NCBI RefSeq assembly: GCF_013283665.1
Contig: NZ_JABEKU010000002.1
Coordinates: 1,114,863 to 1,178,862, forward strand
Reading direction: 5' to 3'
DNA length: 64,000 bases
From: Ensifer sesbaniae
GTDB taxonomy: Bacteria; Pseudomonadota; Alphaproteobacteria; Rhizobiales; Rhizobiaceae
Positions 46,504 through 55,260 of the stretch are shown here, one piece after another. Both the position numbers and the translations under genes were made by a program. The number at the start of each line of letters is the position of its first letter. The stretch's first letter is position 1. The notes beneath the pieces are model-generated. The model was not told the origin of the DNA. It did no database searches and saw nothing but the letters and a program-made list of their open reading frames with translations.

Positions 46504-46757
46504 CAGATGCCCCGAGCTTTTGCCGCTACTATTCTCGCCTGCGGAGAATAGGCGGCTAACCTATTGGGGTACAATTTAGGCAAGGCTATCGGTCGCGATC
46601 GCGGCTGGGAGGTCCGATCCCGGCGAGGGCCTTCAAAACGCCAACTCCTCCTTCTTCGGCTCAATTGGCTCATTCTGCTGGACCCTGGGCCTCTACCAAC
46701 GCCTACATCGAGTGATATCAGGGGCGCTCCTGGCTGGGGCCGACGCCCTCCTTAAGC

Positions 46758-46949
46758 TTACGGAAGCTCTATCTCGCCGTCGATCACGTGGTTGAGTCCG
46801 GTGCCTTCCGCTGTCAGTGTCATGCGGACTTTCAGCTTCTTGCCGCCGATCTGCCCTTCGCGCACCGTCTCCTCGATCTTGCGCTGTGAGGTGACGCCGA
46901 CTTCCTTCAGGAACTTGCGGATCGACATGTTGAAGGTGTCTTCGCTCAT
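46758..46949 (-). CDS. DUF6494 family small protein
   Basis: A 63-residue protein (SEDTFNMSIRKFLKEVGVTS, then a beta pair ending LNHVIDGEIELP) that matches the alphaproteobacterial DUF6494 family. GGAG lies before ATG 46949; the longer frame upstream is not family-like. Function unknown. Confidence 0.75.
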   Translation of the reverse strand: MSEDTFNMSIRKFLKEVGVTSQRKIEETVREGQIGGKKLKVRMTLTAEGTGLNHVIDGEIELP

Positions 46950-47129
46950 GGCGGAACTCCTCCGTCTTCCGAACGGCATTGTAAGGGAAGGCGAGTGCCC
47001 AAGGAAGCGAGACGATGACGCGCGCTGCCATACAAATACGTCAAAACGGACTGGCGCTCGCGCTTCGTGATATCGGACGAACAGGTCCATCTTCCTGCCG
47101 CAATGGTGGCAGAACCCCGAAAATCCGCC

Positions 47130-47460
47130 GCAACGCTACCGCCAGCCTCAACAAGAGCGAAGCCCGCGCGCTGTTCTTCAATCGTCTTGGAGAGCTCCGG
47201 GACAGCACCTTCGAGAGTCAGTTCTACCGTCCGGGCCGAACCTCCTCATCAATCCCATCGTCTACTGGAATACGCTCCATCTCGAACCGGCTTTCGCCGA
47301 GATCAATCGTGAAGGCATCGCCACGCCTGCGGAAGTGATCAAACATATCACCCCACTCGCCTGGCAGCATATCAGCCTGACCGAAGATTACATCTGGACT
47401 CCGACGGACAGCCCCGATCTCAGGCCGCTGCGGCGAGAAACATCTATCCTCGCTGCATGA
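47130..47460 (+). pseudogene. C-terminal relic of a Tn3-family transposase
   Basis: The plus strand reads RNATASLNKSEARALFFNRL and GELRDSTFESQFYRPG, then in another frame LLINPIVYWNTLHLEPAFAE and PLAWQHISLTEDYIWTPTDS. This is the conserved C terminus of Tn3 TnpA, including the tail LxWxHIxLTxDYxW. A frameshift near 47240 and loss of the N-terminal 80 percent make it inactive. No terminal inverted repeat was found. It marks past transposition in this gene-poor stretch. Confidence 0.75.
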
Positions 47461-47686
47461 TCACCATATGTTCTCAAATGTCGGACAGATTCACCACTTT
47501 CGCGTCGTGACGACTATTACAAAATTACAATCATCAGCGCACCAAGCTGAAACTGAAAGGACTGAGCCCTGTGCAATACAGAACTCAGTTCCTATTATCC
47601 TAGCCCAGCAATCGTCCAACCTTTTGGGGTCAGTTCAGCACTGCGGTCTTTTTTGGCGCGGTCCCGACGGACCGCCACCAGGGAGA

Positions 47687-48691
47687 TTATTTGCGGATCT
47701 CGGCGAGCTTGGCGAGAATGCCGTCGACGACTTCGGCACCGATCTCGGCCTTGTGCTTTTCGTAGACGACCATGGACTTCTCGCGGATGCGAGCCTGCTC
47801 TTCCGGAGACAGGACGTTCACTTCCAGGCCTGCGGCCTTGATCTTCTCGAGCGACTTCTTGTTCAGGTCGCTAATGACCTGACGCTCGACATCACGACCG
47901 ACGGAAGCGCATTCCCGCAGAGCCGCCTGTTCATCGGGCGTGTAGGTGTCGAAGATCGCCTTGGAGAAGAGGAAGAGGAACGGCGTGTAGGCGTGGTTCG
48001 TCTCGGTGATGTACTTCTGCACTTCGAAGAACTTCGAGGTGTCGATCGTCACATAGGGGTTTTCCTGGGCGTCGATCGTCTTGGTTTCCAGAGCCGAGAA
48101 GACTTCGCCGAAGGCCATCGGGGTGGCGTTGGCGCCGAGGTTCTGGAAGGTGTCGAGGAATACGTTGTTCTGCATGACGCGAACCTTCATGCCCTCGAAG
48201 TCCTCCCACTTGGTGACGGGACGCACCGAGTTCGAAAGGTTGCGGAAGCCGTTTTCCCAGTAGCTGAGGTTCACGAGGCCAACCGCTTCGAGCTTCTTGC
48301 TCATCTTGTCGCCGAAGTCGCCGTCGAGAATCTTGTAGGCTTCCTGGGCATTGGAGAAGAGGAACGGCAGGTCGAAGACGCCGAGAGCCGGCTCGATGCC
48401 GACGAGCGGAGACGACGAGGTGACGACGGCTTCCTGAACGCCCGAGCGCAGGGCTTGGGTTGCCTGCAGGTCTCCGCCGAGCGCGCCGCCCCAGAAGGCC
48501 GTCAGCTTGAGCTTGCCGCCGGACTTTTCGTCCAGGCACTTCTGCATGGCCTCGATACCATTGCCGACCGGATGATCGGCGTTGATGCCGTTCGACACGC
48601 GGATGTTGCGGTCGTTGAATTCAGCGAATGCCGGAGCAGACATGGTGCATGCCAATGCGATGGCGGTGGTGGTCAGAAGCAGTTTTCTCAT
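47687..48691 (-). CDS. TRAP transporter periplasmic binding protein (DctP type)
   Basis: A 334-residue binding protein with a Sec signal (MRKLLLTTTAIALACTMSAP, cleaved near AFA). It has the DctP-type core (LQATQALRSGVQEAVVTSSS, VRPVTKWEDFEGMKVRVMQN) with the arginine that usually binds a carboxylate. GGGAGG precedes ATG 48691. TRAP systems use an ion gradient and favour organic or sugar acids, which fits the enzymes beside it. Confidence 0.92.
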   Translation of the reverse strand: MRKLLLTTTAIALACTMSAPAFAEFNDRNIRVSNGINADHPVGNGIEAMQKCLDEKSGGKLKLTAFWGGALGGDLQATQALRSGVQEAVVTSSSPLVGIEPALGVFDLPFLFSNAQEAYKILDGDFGDKMSKKLEAVGLVNLSYWENGFRNLSNSVRPVTKWEDFEGMKVRVMQNNVFLDTFQNLGANATPMAFGEVFSALETKTIDAQENPYVTIDTSKFFEVQKYITETNHAYTPFLFLFSKAIFDTYTPDEQAALRECASVGRDVERQVISDLNKKSLEKIKAAGLEVNVLSPEEQARIREKSMVVYEKHKAEIGAEVVDGILAKLAEIRK

Positions 48692-48740
48692 ATTATCCTC
48701 CCAATGGATTGTTGAGTGAGAAGGTTGGGCGCGCCGGTTG

Positions 48741-50018
48741 TCAGTGGAGCCAACGCGCCGGTACGATGACCAAGTCCGGGAACAGGACCAGGAGAAAGAG
48801 CACGATCGCCTGCGCAGCGAGGAACGGCCACACACCCGCCGTGACCTTTCCGAGCGGGATACGGCCGACGCCGCTGACGACGTTGAGAACGACGCCGACC
48901 GGTGGGGTCAGAAGACCGATGCAGTTGTTCATGATGAACAGGACGCCGAAGTAGACCGGGTCGATGCCCGCCTGCTTGATGATCGGCATCAGAACCGGCG
49001 TCAGGATCAGAATTGTCGGCGTGAGGTCCAAAGCGGTACCGACGATCAGCACCAGGATCATGATGGCGAACATCAGCAGGATCGGACGGTCGATCAGCGG
49101 TTCGATGTAGCCGGTAATCTCGGCCGGAATGTTCGCTGCGGTGATCAACCAGGCGGAAACGAGCGCGGCGCAGACCAGGAACATGATCACGGACGTCATC
49201 TTCGCCGCCTGCAGGATCACGCGCGGAAGTTCTTTCCACGTCAGCTCACGGTAAATGAACATGCCGACGAAGAGGGCGTAGGCCGCGGCGACCACGGCCG
49301 CTTCGGTAGGGGTGACCATGCCTGCCTTGATGCCGCCGAGAATGATGACCGGCATGCCGAGCGCCCAGAGTGCCCGACCGGTCACCTGGAGGCGTTCATT
49401 CATCGACGCGCGCGGAAGCGCCTCGATCTTGTCCTTGCGCACCACGACCAGCCAGGTGACGATCAACGAAATGCCCATCAGCAGACCGGGAAAGACACCT
49501 GCCATGAAGAGCTGCGTGATCGAAACGTTGGCGGCGACGCCGAAGACGATGAAGGCCATGGACGGCGGAATGACCGGGGCGATGATGCCGCCGGCGGCGA
49601 GGAGGCCGGCCGAACGCGGGACATTGTAGCCGGCCTTCGCCATCATCGGGATAAGGATGGCGGCGAGCGCGGCGGTGTCCGCGGCTGCGGATCCGGAAAT
49701 GCTGGCCATGATCAGCGCGGCGACGATCGCCACGATTCCGAGACCGCCACGAATGTGGCCCACGCAGGCGATGGCGAAATCGATGATACGGCGCGAAAGG
49801 CCGCCGGCGTTCATCAGCTCGCCCGCCAGAATGAAGAACGGAATGGCCAGCAAGGTGAAGGTGTCAGCCCCCGCGATCATGTTCTGGGCGATGATCTGGG
49901 TGTTGAAGATACCCATGTACCACATGAGCACGACGCCGCAGAACATCAGCGAAAATGCAACCGGCACCCCGATCGCCATGGCTCCCAGCAAGGAAGCAAC
50001 AAACACGAGAAGGGTCAT
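48741..50018 (-). CDS. TRAP transporter large permease (DctM type)
   Basis: A 425-residue membrane protein with about twelve hydrophobic segments and DctM landmarks (AIPFFILAGELMNAGGLSRR, SISGSAAADTAALAAILIPM). It is the ion-coupled channel. Its ATG overlaps the DctQ-type stop by one base (TGATG). Confidence 0.94.
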   Translation of the reverse strand: MTLLVFVASLLGAMAIGVPVAFSLMFCGVVLMWYMGIFNTQIIAQNMIAGADTFTLLAIPFFILAGELMNAGGLSRRIIDFAIACVGHIRGGLGIVAIVAALIMASISGSAAADTAALAAILIPMMAKAGYNVPRSAGLLAAGGIIAPVIPPSMAFIVFGVAANVSITQLFMAGVFPGLLMGISLIVTWLVVVRKDKIEALPRASMNERLQVTGRALWALGMPVIILGGIKAGMVTPTEAAVVAAAYALFVGMFIYRELTWKELPRVILQAAKMTSVIMFLVCAALVSAWLITAANIPAEITGYIEPLIDRPILLMFAIMILVLIVGTALDLTPTILILTPVLMPIIKQAGIDPVYFGVLFIMNNCIGLLTPPVGVVLNVVSGVGRIPLGKVTAGVWPFLAAQAIVLFLLVLFPDLVIVPARWLH

Positions 50019-50551
50019 CAGCTACGTTCCGCCATCTGCTCAAGAGTGAGGTTTTCGCCAGCGAAAGCCTCGATTTCTTCCTGGGTCACGCGACCGGTGA
50101 GGAGACGGACAAGCCGTTCAAGCGCGATGATCACGCAGCCGCCGCCGGTAAAGAAGCCGATACCGTAGACGAAGCCCATCGACAGGCCGGTTACGGGCGC
50201 CTTCATGCTCCAGTTGATCGGAAGCTGCATCCAGGTGCCCCAGAAGAAGATCGCACAACAGCCGATGATCACCAGGTTGCTCAGGATCATGCAGACGATG
50301 CGCCCCTTGCGGCCGAGAAACGCGACCAGCGTTTCGACGCCCAGGTGCCCGTGTTCGCGGAACGTCACGACGGCGCCGATGAAGGTTACCCAGACGAAAA
50401 AGTAACGCGCCAATTCATCCGACACGGTCAGGCCAGAATTCATCGCATAGCGCATGACGACGTTGACGAAAACCATGACTGCCATCCCCGAAAGAAGGAC
50501 GATCAGCAGGAATTCGAGAGCTTTGTAGAATAGATCGATTGCCTTTTGCAC
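50018..50551 (-). CDS. TRAP transporter small permease (DctQ type)
   Basis: A 177-residue protein with four membrane helices (LEFLLIVLLSGMAVMVFVNV, YFFVWVTFIGAVVTFREHGH). GTG at 50551, six bases after GGGAGGAC, is preferred over the upstream in-frame extension, which is not membrane-like. It is coupled to the large permease. Confidence 0.91.
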   Translation of the reverse strand: MQKAIDLFYKALEFLLIVLLSGMAVMVFVNVVMRYAMNSGLTVSDELARYFFVWVTFIGAVVTFREHGHLGVETLVAFLGRKGRIVCMILSNLVIIGCCAIFFWGTWMQLPINWSMKAPVTGLSMGFVYGIGFFTGGGCVIIALERLVRLLTGRVTQEEIEAFAGENLTLEQMAERS

Positions 50552-50573
50552 TTGGTCCTCCCCCGTTCGAAAA

Positions 50574-51734
50574 TTACAAGAGATCGCGCTTGGCGAGGTT
50601 CCGCATGAGGGCGCCGACCCCGAAGGTCCATTCCGGGCAGGCATTGCAGCGATCAACCCAGTTCACCAGGCGCCCGAGCTTCGGCGTCGATATTTCCACC
50701 CTGTCGCCCACTTCGTGCGTGAAGCCCTGTCCGACGCCACGGCGATCCTTCACTGGCGCGAACATAGTGCCGAGGAACAGCACCGCGCCGTCCGGATACT
50801 GATGATTGCGGTTGCGCAGTTGCGACACCAGGTTTTCCGGGCTGCGGCTGATCGCCTCCATCGGGCTTTCGCCGGCCATCTCGAAACCATCCTCACCTTT
50901 GACCAGCAGCGAGACGCGAACCTTGCGCAAGTCGTCGATGGTGAAGCTCTCGTCGAACAGGCGGATGAACGGGCCGATCGAGCAGGACGCATTGTTGTCC
51001 TTCGCCTTGCCGAGCAGCAAGGCGGAACGGCCTTCGACATCACGAAGGTTCACGTCGTTGCCGAGAGTGGCGCCTAGGATCGTGCCGTCAGAACGAATTG
51101 CGAGCACGACTTCGGGCTCGGGATTGTTCCACTGCGAGATCGGATGGATGCCGACCGTGTCGCCACAGCCGACGGAGGACATCGGCTGCGACTTGGTGAA
51201 GATCTCGGCGTCGGGGCCGATGCCGACTTCGAGGTACTGCGACCAGAGGTTCATGTCCTGCAGCAGCGCCTTTACCTTCGCCGCCTGCTGCGAACCGGCT
51301 ACGAGACCACGCAAGCTGTCGCCGAGCACCGGCGCCAACCGTTCGCGGATTTCGAGAGCCCGGGAGGAATCTCCCCTGGTCTGCTCCTCGATCACGCGCT
51401 CGAGCATGCTGTCGGCGAAGGTGACGCCAGCCGCCTTGATCGACTGAAGGTCGATCGGCGCCAGGAGGTCACCCAACTTGCCGGAGAGGAAATCGTCGAG
51501 AGAGCCGAGATCGGCAAGACCAGCCGCGGATATTAGCCTGCCGACCAGCCCATCCTGCTCGAACAGGAAGGAAACGGTGGCGGCGATGCTTGTCAGGTCA
51601 AGCAAGCGTCCGTCGCGCAGCAGTACCGGGCAAGGGCCATCGACGGCCTTCGACCACACACGCCCGACCAGAACGGCCTGCGCCGCGTCTTCCGGCAAAA
51701 TTGCGGCCGCGGATAGTGAATACTTGGAAACCAA
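50574..51734 (-). CDS. Fumarylacetoacetase-fold dehydratase, XylX (2-keto-3-deoxy-xylonate dehydratase) type
   Basis: A 386-residue protein. Long stretches agree with Caulobacter XylX as I recall it: KAAGVTFADSMLERVIEEQT, LWSQYLEVGIGPDAEIFTKS, WNNPEPEVVLAIRSDGTILG, GNDVNLRDVEGRSALLLGKA and KDNNASCSIGPFIRLFDESF. The family dehydrates a 2-keto-3-deoxy sugar acid to an alpha-ketoglutarate semialdehyde-type product. A TTG start at 51734 is used because GGGAGGAG lies just upstream and no ATG is near. The XylD-type dehydratase in the same cluster would make its substrate. Confidence 0.85.
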   Translation of the reverse strand: MVSKYSLSAAAILPEDAAQAVLVGRVWSKAVDGPCPVLLRDGRLLDLTSIAATVSFLFEQDGLVGRLISAAGLADLGSLDDFLSGKLGDLLAPIDLQSIKAAGVTFADSMLERVIEEQTRGDSSRALEIRERLAPVLGDSLRGLVAGSQQAAKVKALLQDMNLWSQYLEVGIGPDAEIFTKSQPMSSVGCGDTVGIHPISQWNNPEPEVVLAIRSDGTILGATLGNDVNLRDVEGRSALLLGKAKDNNASCSIGPFIRLFDESFTIDDLRKVRVSLLVKGEDGFEMAGESPMEAISRSPENLVSQLRNRNHQYPDGAVLFLGTMFAPVKDRRGVGQGFTHEVGDRVEISTPKLGRLVNWVDRCNACPEWTFGVGALMRNLAKRDLL

Positions 51735-51950
51735 GTCGCTCCTCCCATTTCGAATGTCTCCCAGGCAGCAACCTCCCGCTGCCTTGCCGTATTGTCTGGA
51801 TGTCTGACAACAACCTGTAACGTTTTAGTCGGGCTCCGCGGCACTGTCCAGCTTCAAATCATGACTTGCTCAAAAGCCGCCATGCTTGGGGCTCTCATGA
51901 CCATTTCCACAGACCCTCGAGATTGGCCTCGAGTTTAATCAAATGCGCCC
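51735..51950. promoter_or_regulatory. Promoter region with candidate GntR half-sites
   Basis: The 216 bp between the XylX-type gene and the GntR gene contain TTGTC (51792-51796) and GACAA (51806-51810) as an inverted pair nine bases apart, followed by CAACCTGTAA. It resembles the TTGTCTGATAACC motif at 54182-54202 and may bind the same regulator. Confidence 0.35.
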
Positions 51951-52658
51951 TCAATAGGACTCGAGCGTCAGATCGAGCCGCCGCGCCGCCCCCAACAGGT
52001 GCATCTTCATCGCCTCCCTCGCTCGCCTCGGATCCCGGCTGGCAATGGCATCGCGTAAAACGACATGCTCCTTGATCGTCACCTCGACGATCTCCTCAAG
52101 AACCGCGGCCGCTCGCGCCGCATTGATCGCCAGGCTGATGCGCTCCGCGATGAACCCGATGAAGACCGCGAAGTACTCGTTTCCGGTGGCGGCGGCGACT
52201 GCGCGATGAAACGCAAGGTCGGCGACGATACCTTCCGCCGTCCACTTTTCCGCGCCGCTCATGCTGGCGAGCGCCTCGTCGATACGCTGAAGATCATCGG
52301 GTGTATGGTGCAGGGCAGCGAGGCCTGCGGCCTCGATTTCCAGCGGCACACGCAGCTGAAAGAGATCACGGAAGCTTTGGCGGTTGGCCAGGTCATCCTG
52401 CTCGATACGGATCGGTCGTGCGTGGGGCTCGGTGACGAAGGCGCCGACACCCTGGCGCGTCTCGACAAGCCCTTCGTTGCGCAGCTGCGCAATCGCCTCG
52501 CGCACCACGGAGCGGCTCACGCCGAGCGCCTTGGCCAGAAAGTGTTCGGTCGGCAGCTTTTCGCCGGGACGTATTCGGCCTTCGGTGATGTCGCGCGCAA
52601 TCTGAGCGGCAATGCGTGCCGGCAGCTGTTCGCTTCGCCTGATTTGTCCGAATTCCAT
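51951..52658 (-). CDS. FadR-type GntR family regulator of the sugar-acid cluster
   Basis: A 235-residue regulator with a winged helix-turn-helix (ITEGRIRPGEKLPTEHFLAK, LGVSRSVVREAIAQLRNEGL) and an all-helical FCD ligand domain with metal-binding histidines (FHRAVAAATGNEYF, IKEHVVLRDAIASRDPRRAR). Members respond to organic or sugar acids. It lies between the XylX-type and FAD dehydrogenase genes and probably controls both halves of the divergent cluster. Confidence 0.9.
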   Translation of the reverse strand: MEFGQIRRSEQLPARIAAQIARDITEGRIRPGEKLPTEHFLAKALGVSRSVVREAIAQLRNEGLVETRQGVGAFVTEPHARPIRIEQDDLANRQSFRDLFQLRVPLEIEAAGLAALHHTPDDLQRIDEALASMSGAEKWTAEGIVADLAFHRAVAAATGNEYFAVFIGFIAERISLAINAARAAAVLEEIVEVTIKEHVVLRDAIASRDPRRAREAMKMHLLGAARRLDLTLESY

Positions 52659-52701
52659 CGTATTTACGCCCGCCTCCTCCGCGTCACGTGAGGGTTGTCT
52701 C

Positions 52702-54129
52702 TCAATCCCGCGCGAAACTCAATTGGGAACCGGGATTCATCCGAAGATCCGGATCGATCGCCGTCTTTGCCGCGGTCAGCAGCTTGCGCCGAACCGCGGA
52801 CAGACGCGTGTCGAAGTCGGACTTCTTCAAGCGACCGATGCCGTGCTCCGCACTGATCGAGCCGTGATAGCCGTCGAGCACTTCGTTGATGATCTTCTTC
52901 GCCTTGTAGATGCGCGCGTCGATCTCACTCCGCGGCAGGTCACCCGGCGGCAGCACATTCAGGTGCACGTTGCCGTCGCCGACATGGCCGTAGGAGACGC
53001 AGACGCATTCTGGAAGTGCGTCGTAGACGGCCTGCTGCGCATCGCGCACGAAATCGGCCAGCCGCGATAGCGACACAGAAACGTCGGTGCGCAAGTGCGG
53101 ACCGCGCTTGGCCTGCCCCTCGTTCATACCCTCGCGGAAAAGCCAGAGATTGCGCGCCTGCGCCTTGGACGTGGCGACCACTCCGTCGATCACGAGACCG
53201 TCGCCCATGACACCTTCGAGGAAACGTTCCATCAGATCCGATACGTCGACCAGCCCCGAACCCGAGATTTCGATTAGCGCATATGCCGGGTGATCGCCCG
53301 ACATTGGCATGGCGAGGTCCGGCATCGCCTCGCGCGCGAGTGTGAAGGCGAGCGGCGGCATGAACTCGAAGGCCGACAGAAGGTCGCAGCAGTCGCGACG
53401 GGCGCGGCGGTAGAGCGCGATCACGTCGTCGAGCGCATTCAATCCCAGCAGGGCGGTGGCCACCTGATCCGGCATCGGCATAAGTTTCACCGCGACCGCC
53501 GTGATGATCCCGAGCGTACCTTCGGCTCCGATGAACAACTGCTTCAGATCAATGCCGCGATTGTCCTTGCGCAGCGTCGATAACCCTTCGAAAACCGAAC
53601 CGTCGGGCAGAACGACTTCCAGTCCCAGCACCAGTTCGCGCGTCATGCCGTAGCGCAGGACATTGATGCCGCCGGCATTGGTGGAGACATTGCCGCCGAT
53701 TTGACAGGACCCCTGCGCACCGAGCGCGAGCGGGAAGAACATTCCGGCTTCCTCGACCTTGTCCTTGAATTCGGACAGGATAGCGCCCGCCTCAACGACA
53801 GCCGAATAATCGTCGACGTCAAGCTGGCGGATGGCATTCATCCGCTCAAGGCTCAGCACGACCTGGCTTTCCGGCGCATCTGGCGTAGCACCCAGCACGA
53901 GGCCAGTGTTGCCGCCCTGCGGCACGATCGCAACGCCGAGTTCGGCGCAGATGCGTACCGCCTTCGAGACATCATCGGTAGAGCGCGGACGAAGGACCGC
54001 GATTGCTCCGGTGGTCACATCTCCGTGCCAGTCACGACAATAGCGTTCAACCTCCTCCCCGAGGAGAACCAGGTCCGCCCCGAGGGCATCCACGAATTTC
54101 TGCTGATGTGACTGGATGCGCGCGCTCAC
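52702..54129 (-). CDS. FAD-linked D-2-hydroxyacid dehydrogenase (VAO/GlcD family)
   Basis: A 475-residue flavoprotein of the D-2-hydroxyglutarate/D-lactate dehydrogenase type. The FAD-binding segment reads VAIVPQGGNTGLVLGATPDA and GGNVSTNAGGINVLRYGMTR, and the C-terminal metal site includes SYGHVGDGNVHLNV and SAEHGIGRLKK. GTG at 54129 is preferred: GGGAGGG lies five bases upstream and length becomes normal. In this cluster it could oxidise a D-2-hydroxy sugar acid or D-2-hydroxyglutarate; which one is not known. Confidence 0.86.
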   Translation of the reverse strand: MSARIQSHQQKFVDALGADLVLLGEEVERYCRDWHGDVTTGAIAVLRPRSTDDVSKAVRICAELGVAIVPQGGNTGLVLGATPDAPESQVVLSLERMNAIRQLDVDDYSAVVEAGAILSEFKDKVEEAGMFFPLALGAQGSCQIGGNVSTNAGGINVLRYGMTRELVLGLEVVLPDGSVFEGLSTLRKDNRGIDLKQLFIGAEGTLGIITAVAVKLMPMPDQVATALLGLNALDDVIALYRRARRDCCDLLSAFEFMPPLAFTLAREAMPDLAMPMSGDHPAYALIEISGSGLVDVSDLMERFLEGVMGDGLVIDGVVATSKAQARNLWLFREGMNEGQAKRGPHLRTDVSVSLSRLADFVRDAQQAVYDALPECVCVSYGHVGDGNVHLNVLPPGDLPRSEIDARIYKAKKIINEVLDGYHGSISAEHGIGRLKKSDFDTRLSAVRRKLLTAAKTAIDPDLRMNPGSQLSFARD

Positions 54130-54181
54130 ATGTCCCTCCCGGCGTGCGGGACGCCAATTACCTGTTTTCAAACGCATCATA

Positions 54182-54202
54182 TAAGGTTATCAGACAACCT
54201 TA
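54182..54202. promoter_or_regulatory. Palindromic operator candidate for the GntR regulator
   Basis: TAAGGTT-ATCAGAC-AACCTTA has perfect seven-base arms around a seven-base spacer. It lies in the divergent promoter between the FAD dehydrogenase (start 54129) and the DenD-like gene (start 54277). Confidence 0.55.
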
Positions 54203-54276
54203 CAATGTCTTTTTTCGGTTGAGTGGTTCGCACCTTCGTCGGAAGGTTCTGAACGAAAGCATGGAGGAGTAGTAAG

Positions 54277-55260
54277 GTGCACATTCTGATCATCGGCGCC
54301 GCCGGCATGGTGGGTCGCAAGCTCACGGCACGTCTCGCAAGGGACGGATACCTGAACGGCCGCGCCATCGAGGCGATGACGCTGGTCGATGTCATCACCC
54401 CGGAAGCGCCGATGGGTTTTACCGGCAAGACTGTCCTTGAAACCGTTGACCTTTCGGCGGCTGGCGAAGCCGAGCGCCTCATCACCGGACGGCCGGACCT
54501 GATCTTCCACCTCGCCGCCATCGTGTCGGGCGAAGCCGAACTCGACTTCGACAAGGGCTACCGCATCAACCTCGACGGCACCCGTTACCTGTTCGACGCG
54601 ATCCGCATCGCCCACGGCCAGGACGGCTACAAGCCGCGTGTCGTGTTCACCTCGTCGATCGCTGCCTTCGGCGCTCCCCTGCCCTATCCGATCCCGGACG
54701 AGTTCCACACTACGCCGCTGACCAGCTATGGCACACAGAAGGCCATCTGCGAACTTTTGCTGACCGACTATTCGCGTCGCGGCTTCTTCGACGGCATCGG
54801 CATCCGCCTTCCGACCATCTGCATCCGTCCGGGTAAGCCGAACAAGGCTGCCTCCGGCTTCTTCTCCAACATCCTGCGCGAGCCGCTGGTCGGCCAGGAA
54901 GCCGTACTACCGGTCTCCGACGACGTCCGTCACTGGCACGCCTCGCCCCGCTCGGCCGTCGGCTTCCTGATCCACGGCGCGACCATCGACGTCGAAAAGG
55001 TTGGCCCGCGCCGCAACCTTTCCATGCCGGGCCTCAGCGCCACGGTCGGTGAACAGATCGAGGCTCTGCGCCGCGTCGGCGGCGAGAAGGCCGTGTCGCT
55101 CATCCGTCGCGAGCCCGACGAGATGATCATGCGCATGTGCGCCGGCTGGGCGCCCGGTTTCGAAGCCAAGCGCGCCATCGAACTCGGTTTCACCGCTGAG
55201 AAATCCTTCGACGAGATCATCAGGGTCCACATCGAGGACGAACTGGGAGGCAAGCTCTGA
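54277..55260 (+). CDS. NAD-dependent epimerase/dehydrogenase, DenD (D-erythronate dehydrogenase) type
   Basis: A 327-residue extended short-chain dehydrogenase. The NAD motif is IIGAAGMVGRKL at the N terminus, and the catalytic Ser/Tyr/Lys set appears in VVFTSSIAAFG and TSYGTQKAICELLL. It resembles the DenD group that oxidises C2 of four-carbon sugar acids in pathways with a DUF1537 kinase, but no such kinase is seen here, so its true substrate may differ. It begins with GTG, nine bases after GGAGG, and its stop overlaps the next start (TGATG). Confidence 0.82.
   Translation: MHILIIGAAGMVGRKLTARLARDGYLNGRAIEAMTLVDVITPEAPMGFTGKTVLETVDLSAAGEAERLITGRPDLIFHLAAIVSGEAELDFDKGYRINLDGTRYLFDAIRIAHGQDGYKPRVVFTSSIAAFGAPLPYPIPDEFHTTPLTSYGTQKAICELLLTDYSRRGFFDGIGIRLPTICIRPGKPNKAASGFFSNILREPLVGQEAVLPVSDDVRHWHASPRSAVGFLIHGATIDVEKVGPRRNLSMPGLSATVGEQIEALRRVGGEKAVSLIRREPDEMIMRMCAGWAPGFEAKRAIELGFTAEKSFDEIIRVHIEDELGGKL

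Noticed and set aside
47468-48715. 415-codon open frame opposite the DctP gene
   Set aside because: Antisense shadow of a well-supported binding protein.
48738-50168. 476-codon open frame opposite the TRAP permease genes
   Set aside because: It is a high-GC antisense shadow, rich in Arg, Asp and His with no family pattern; the minus strand encodes clear DctM and DctQ proteins.
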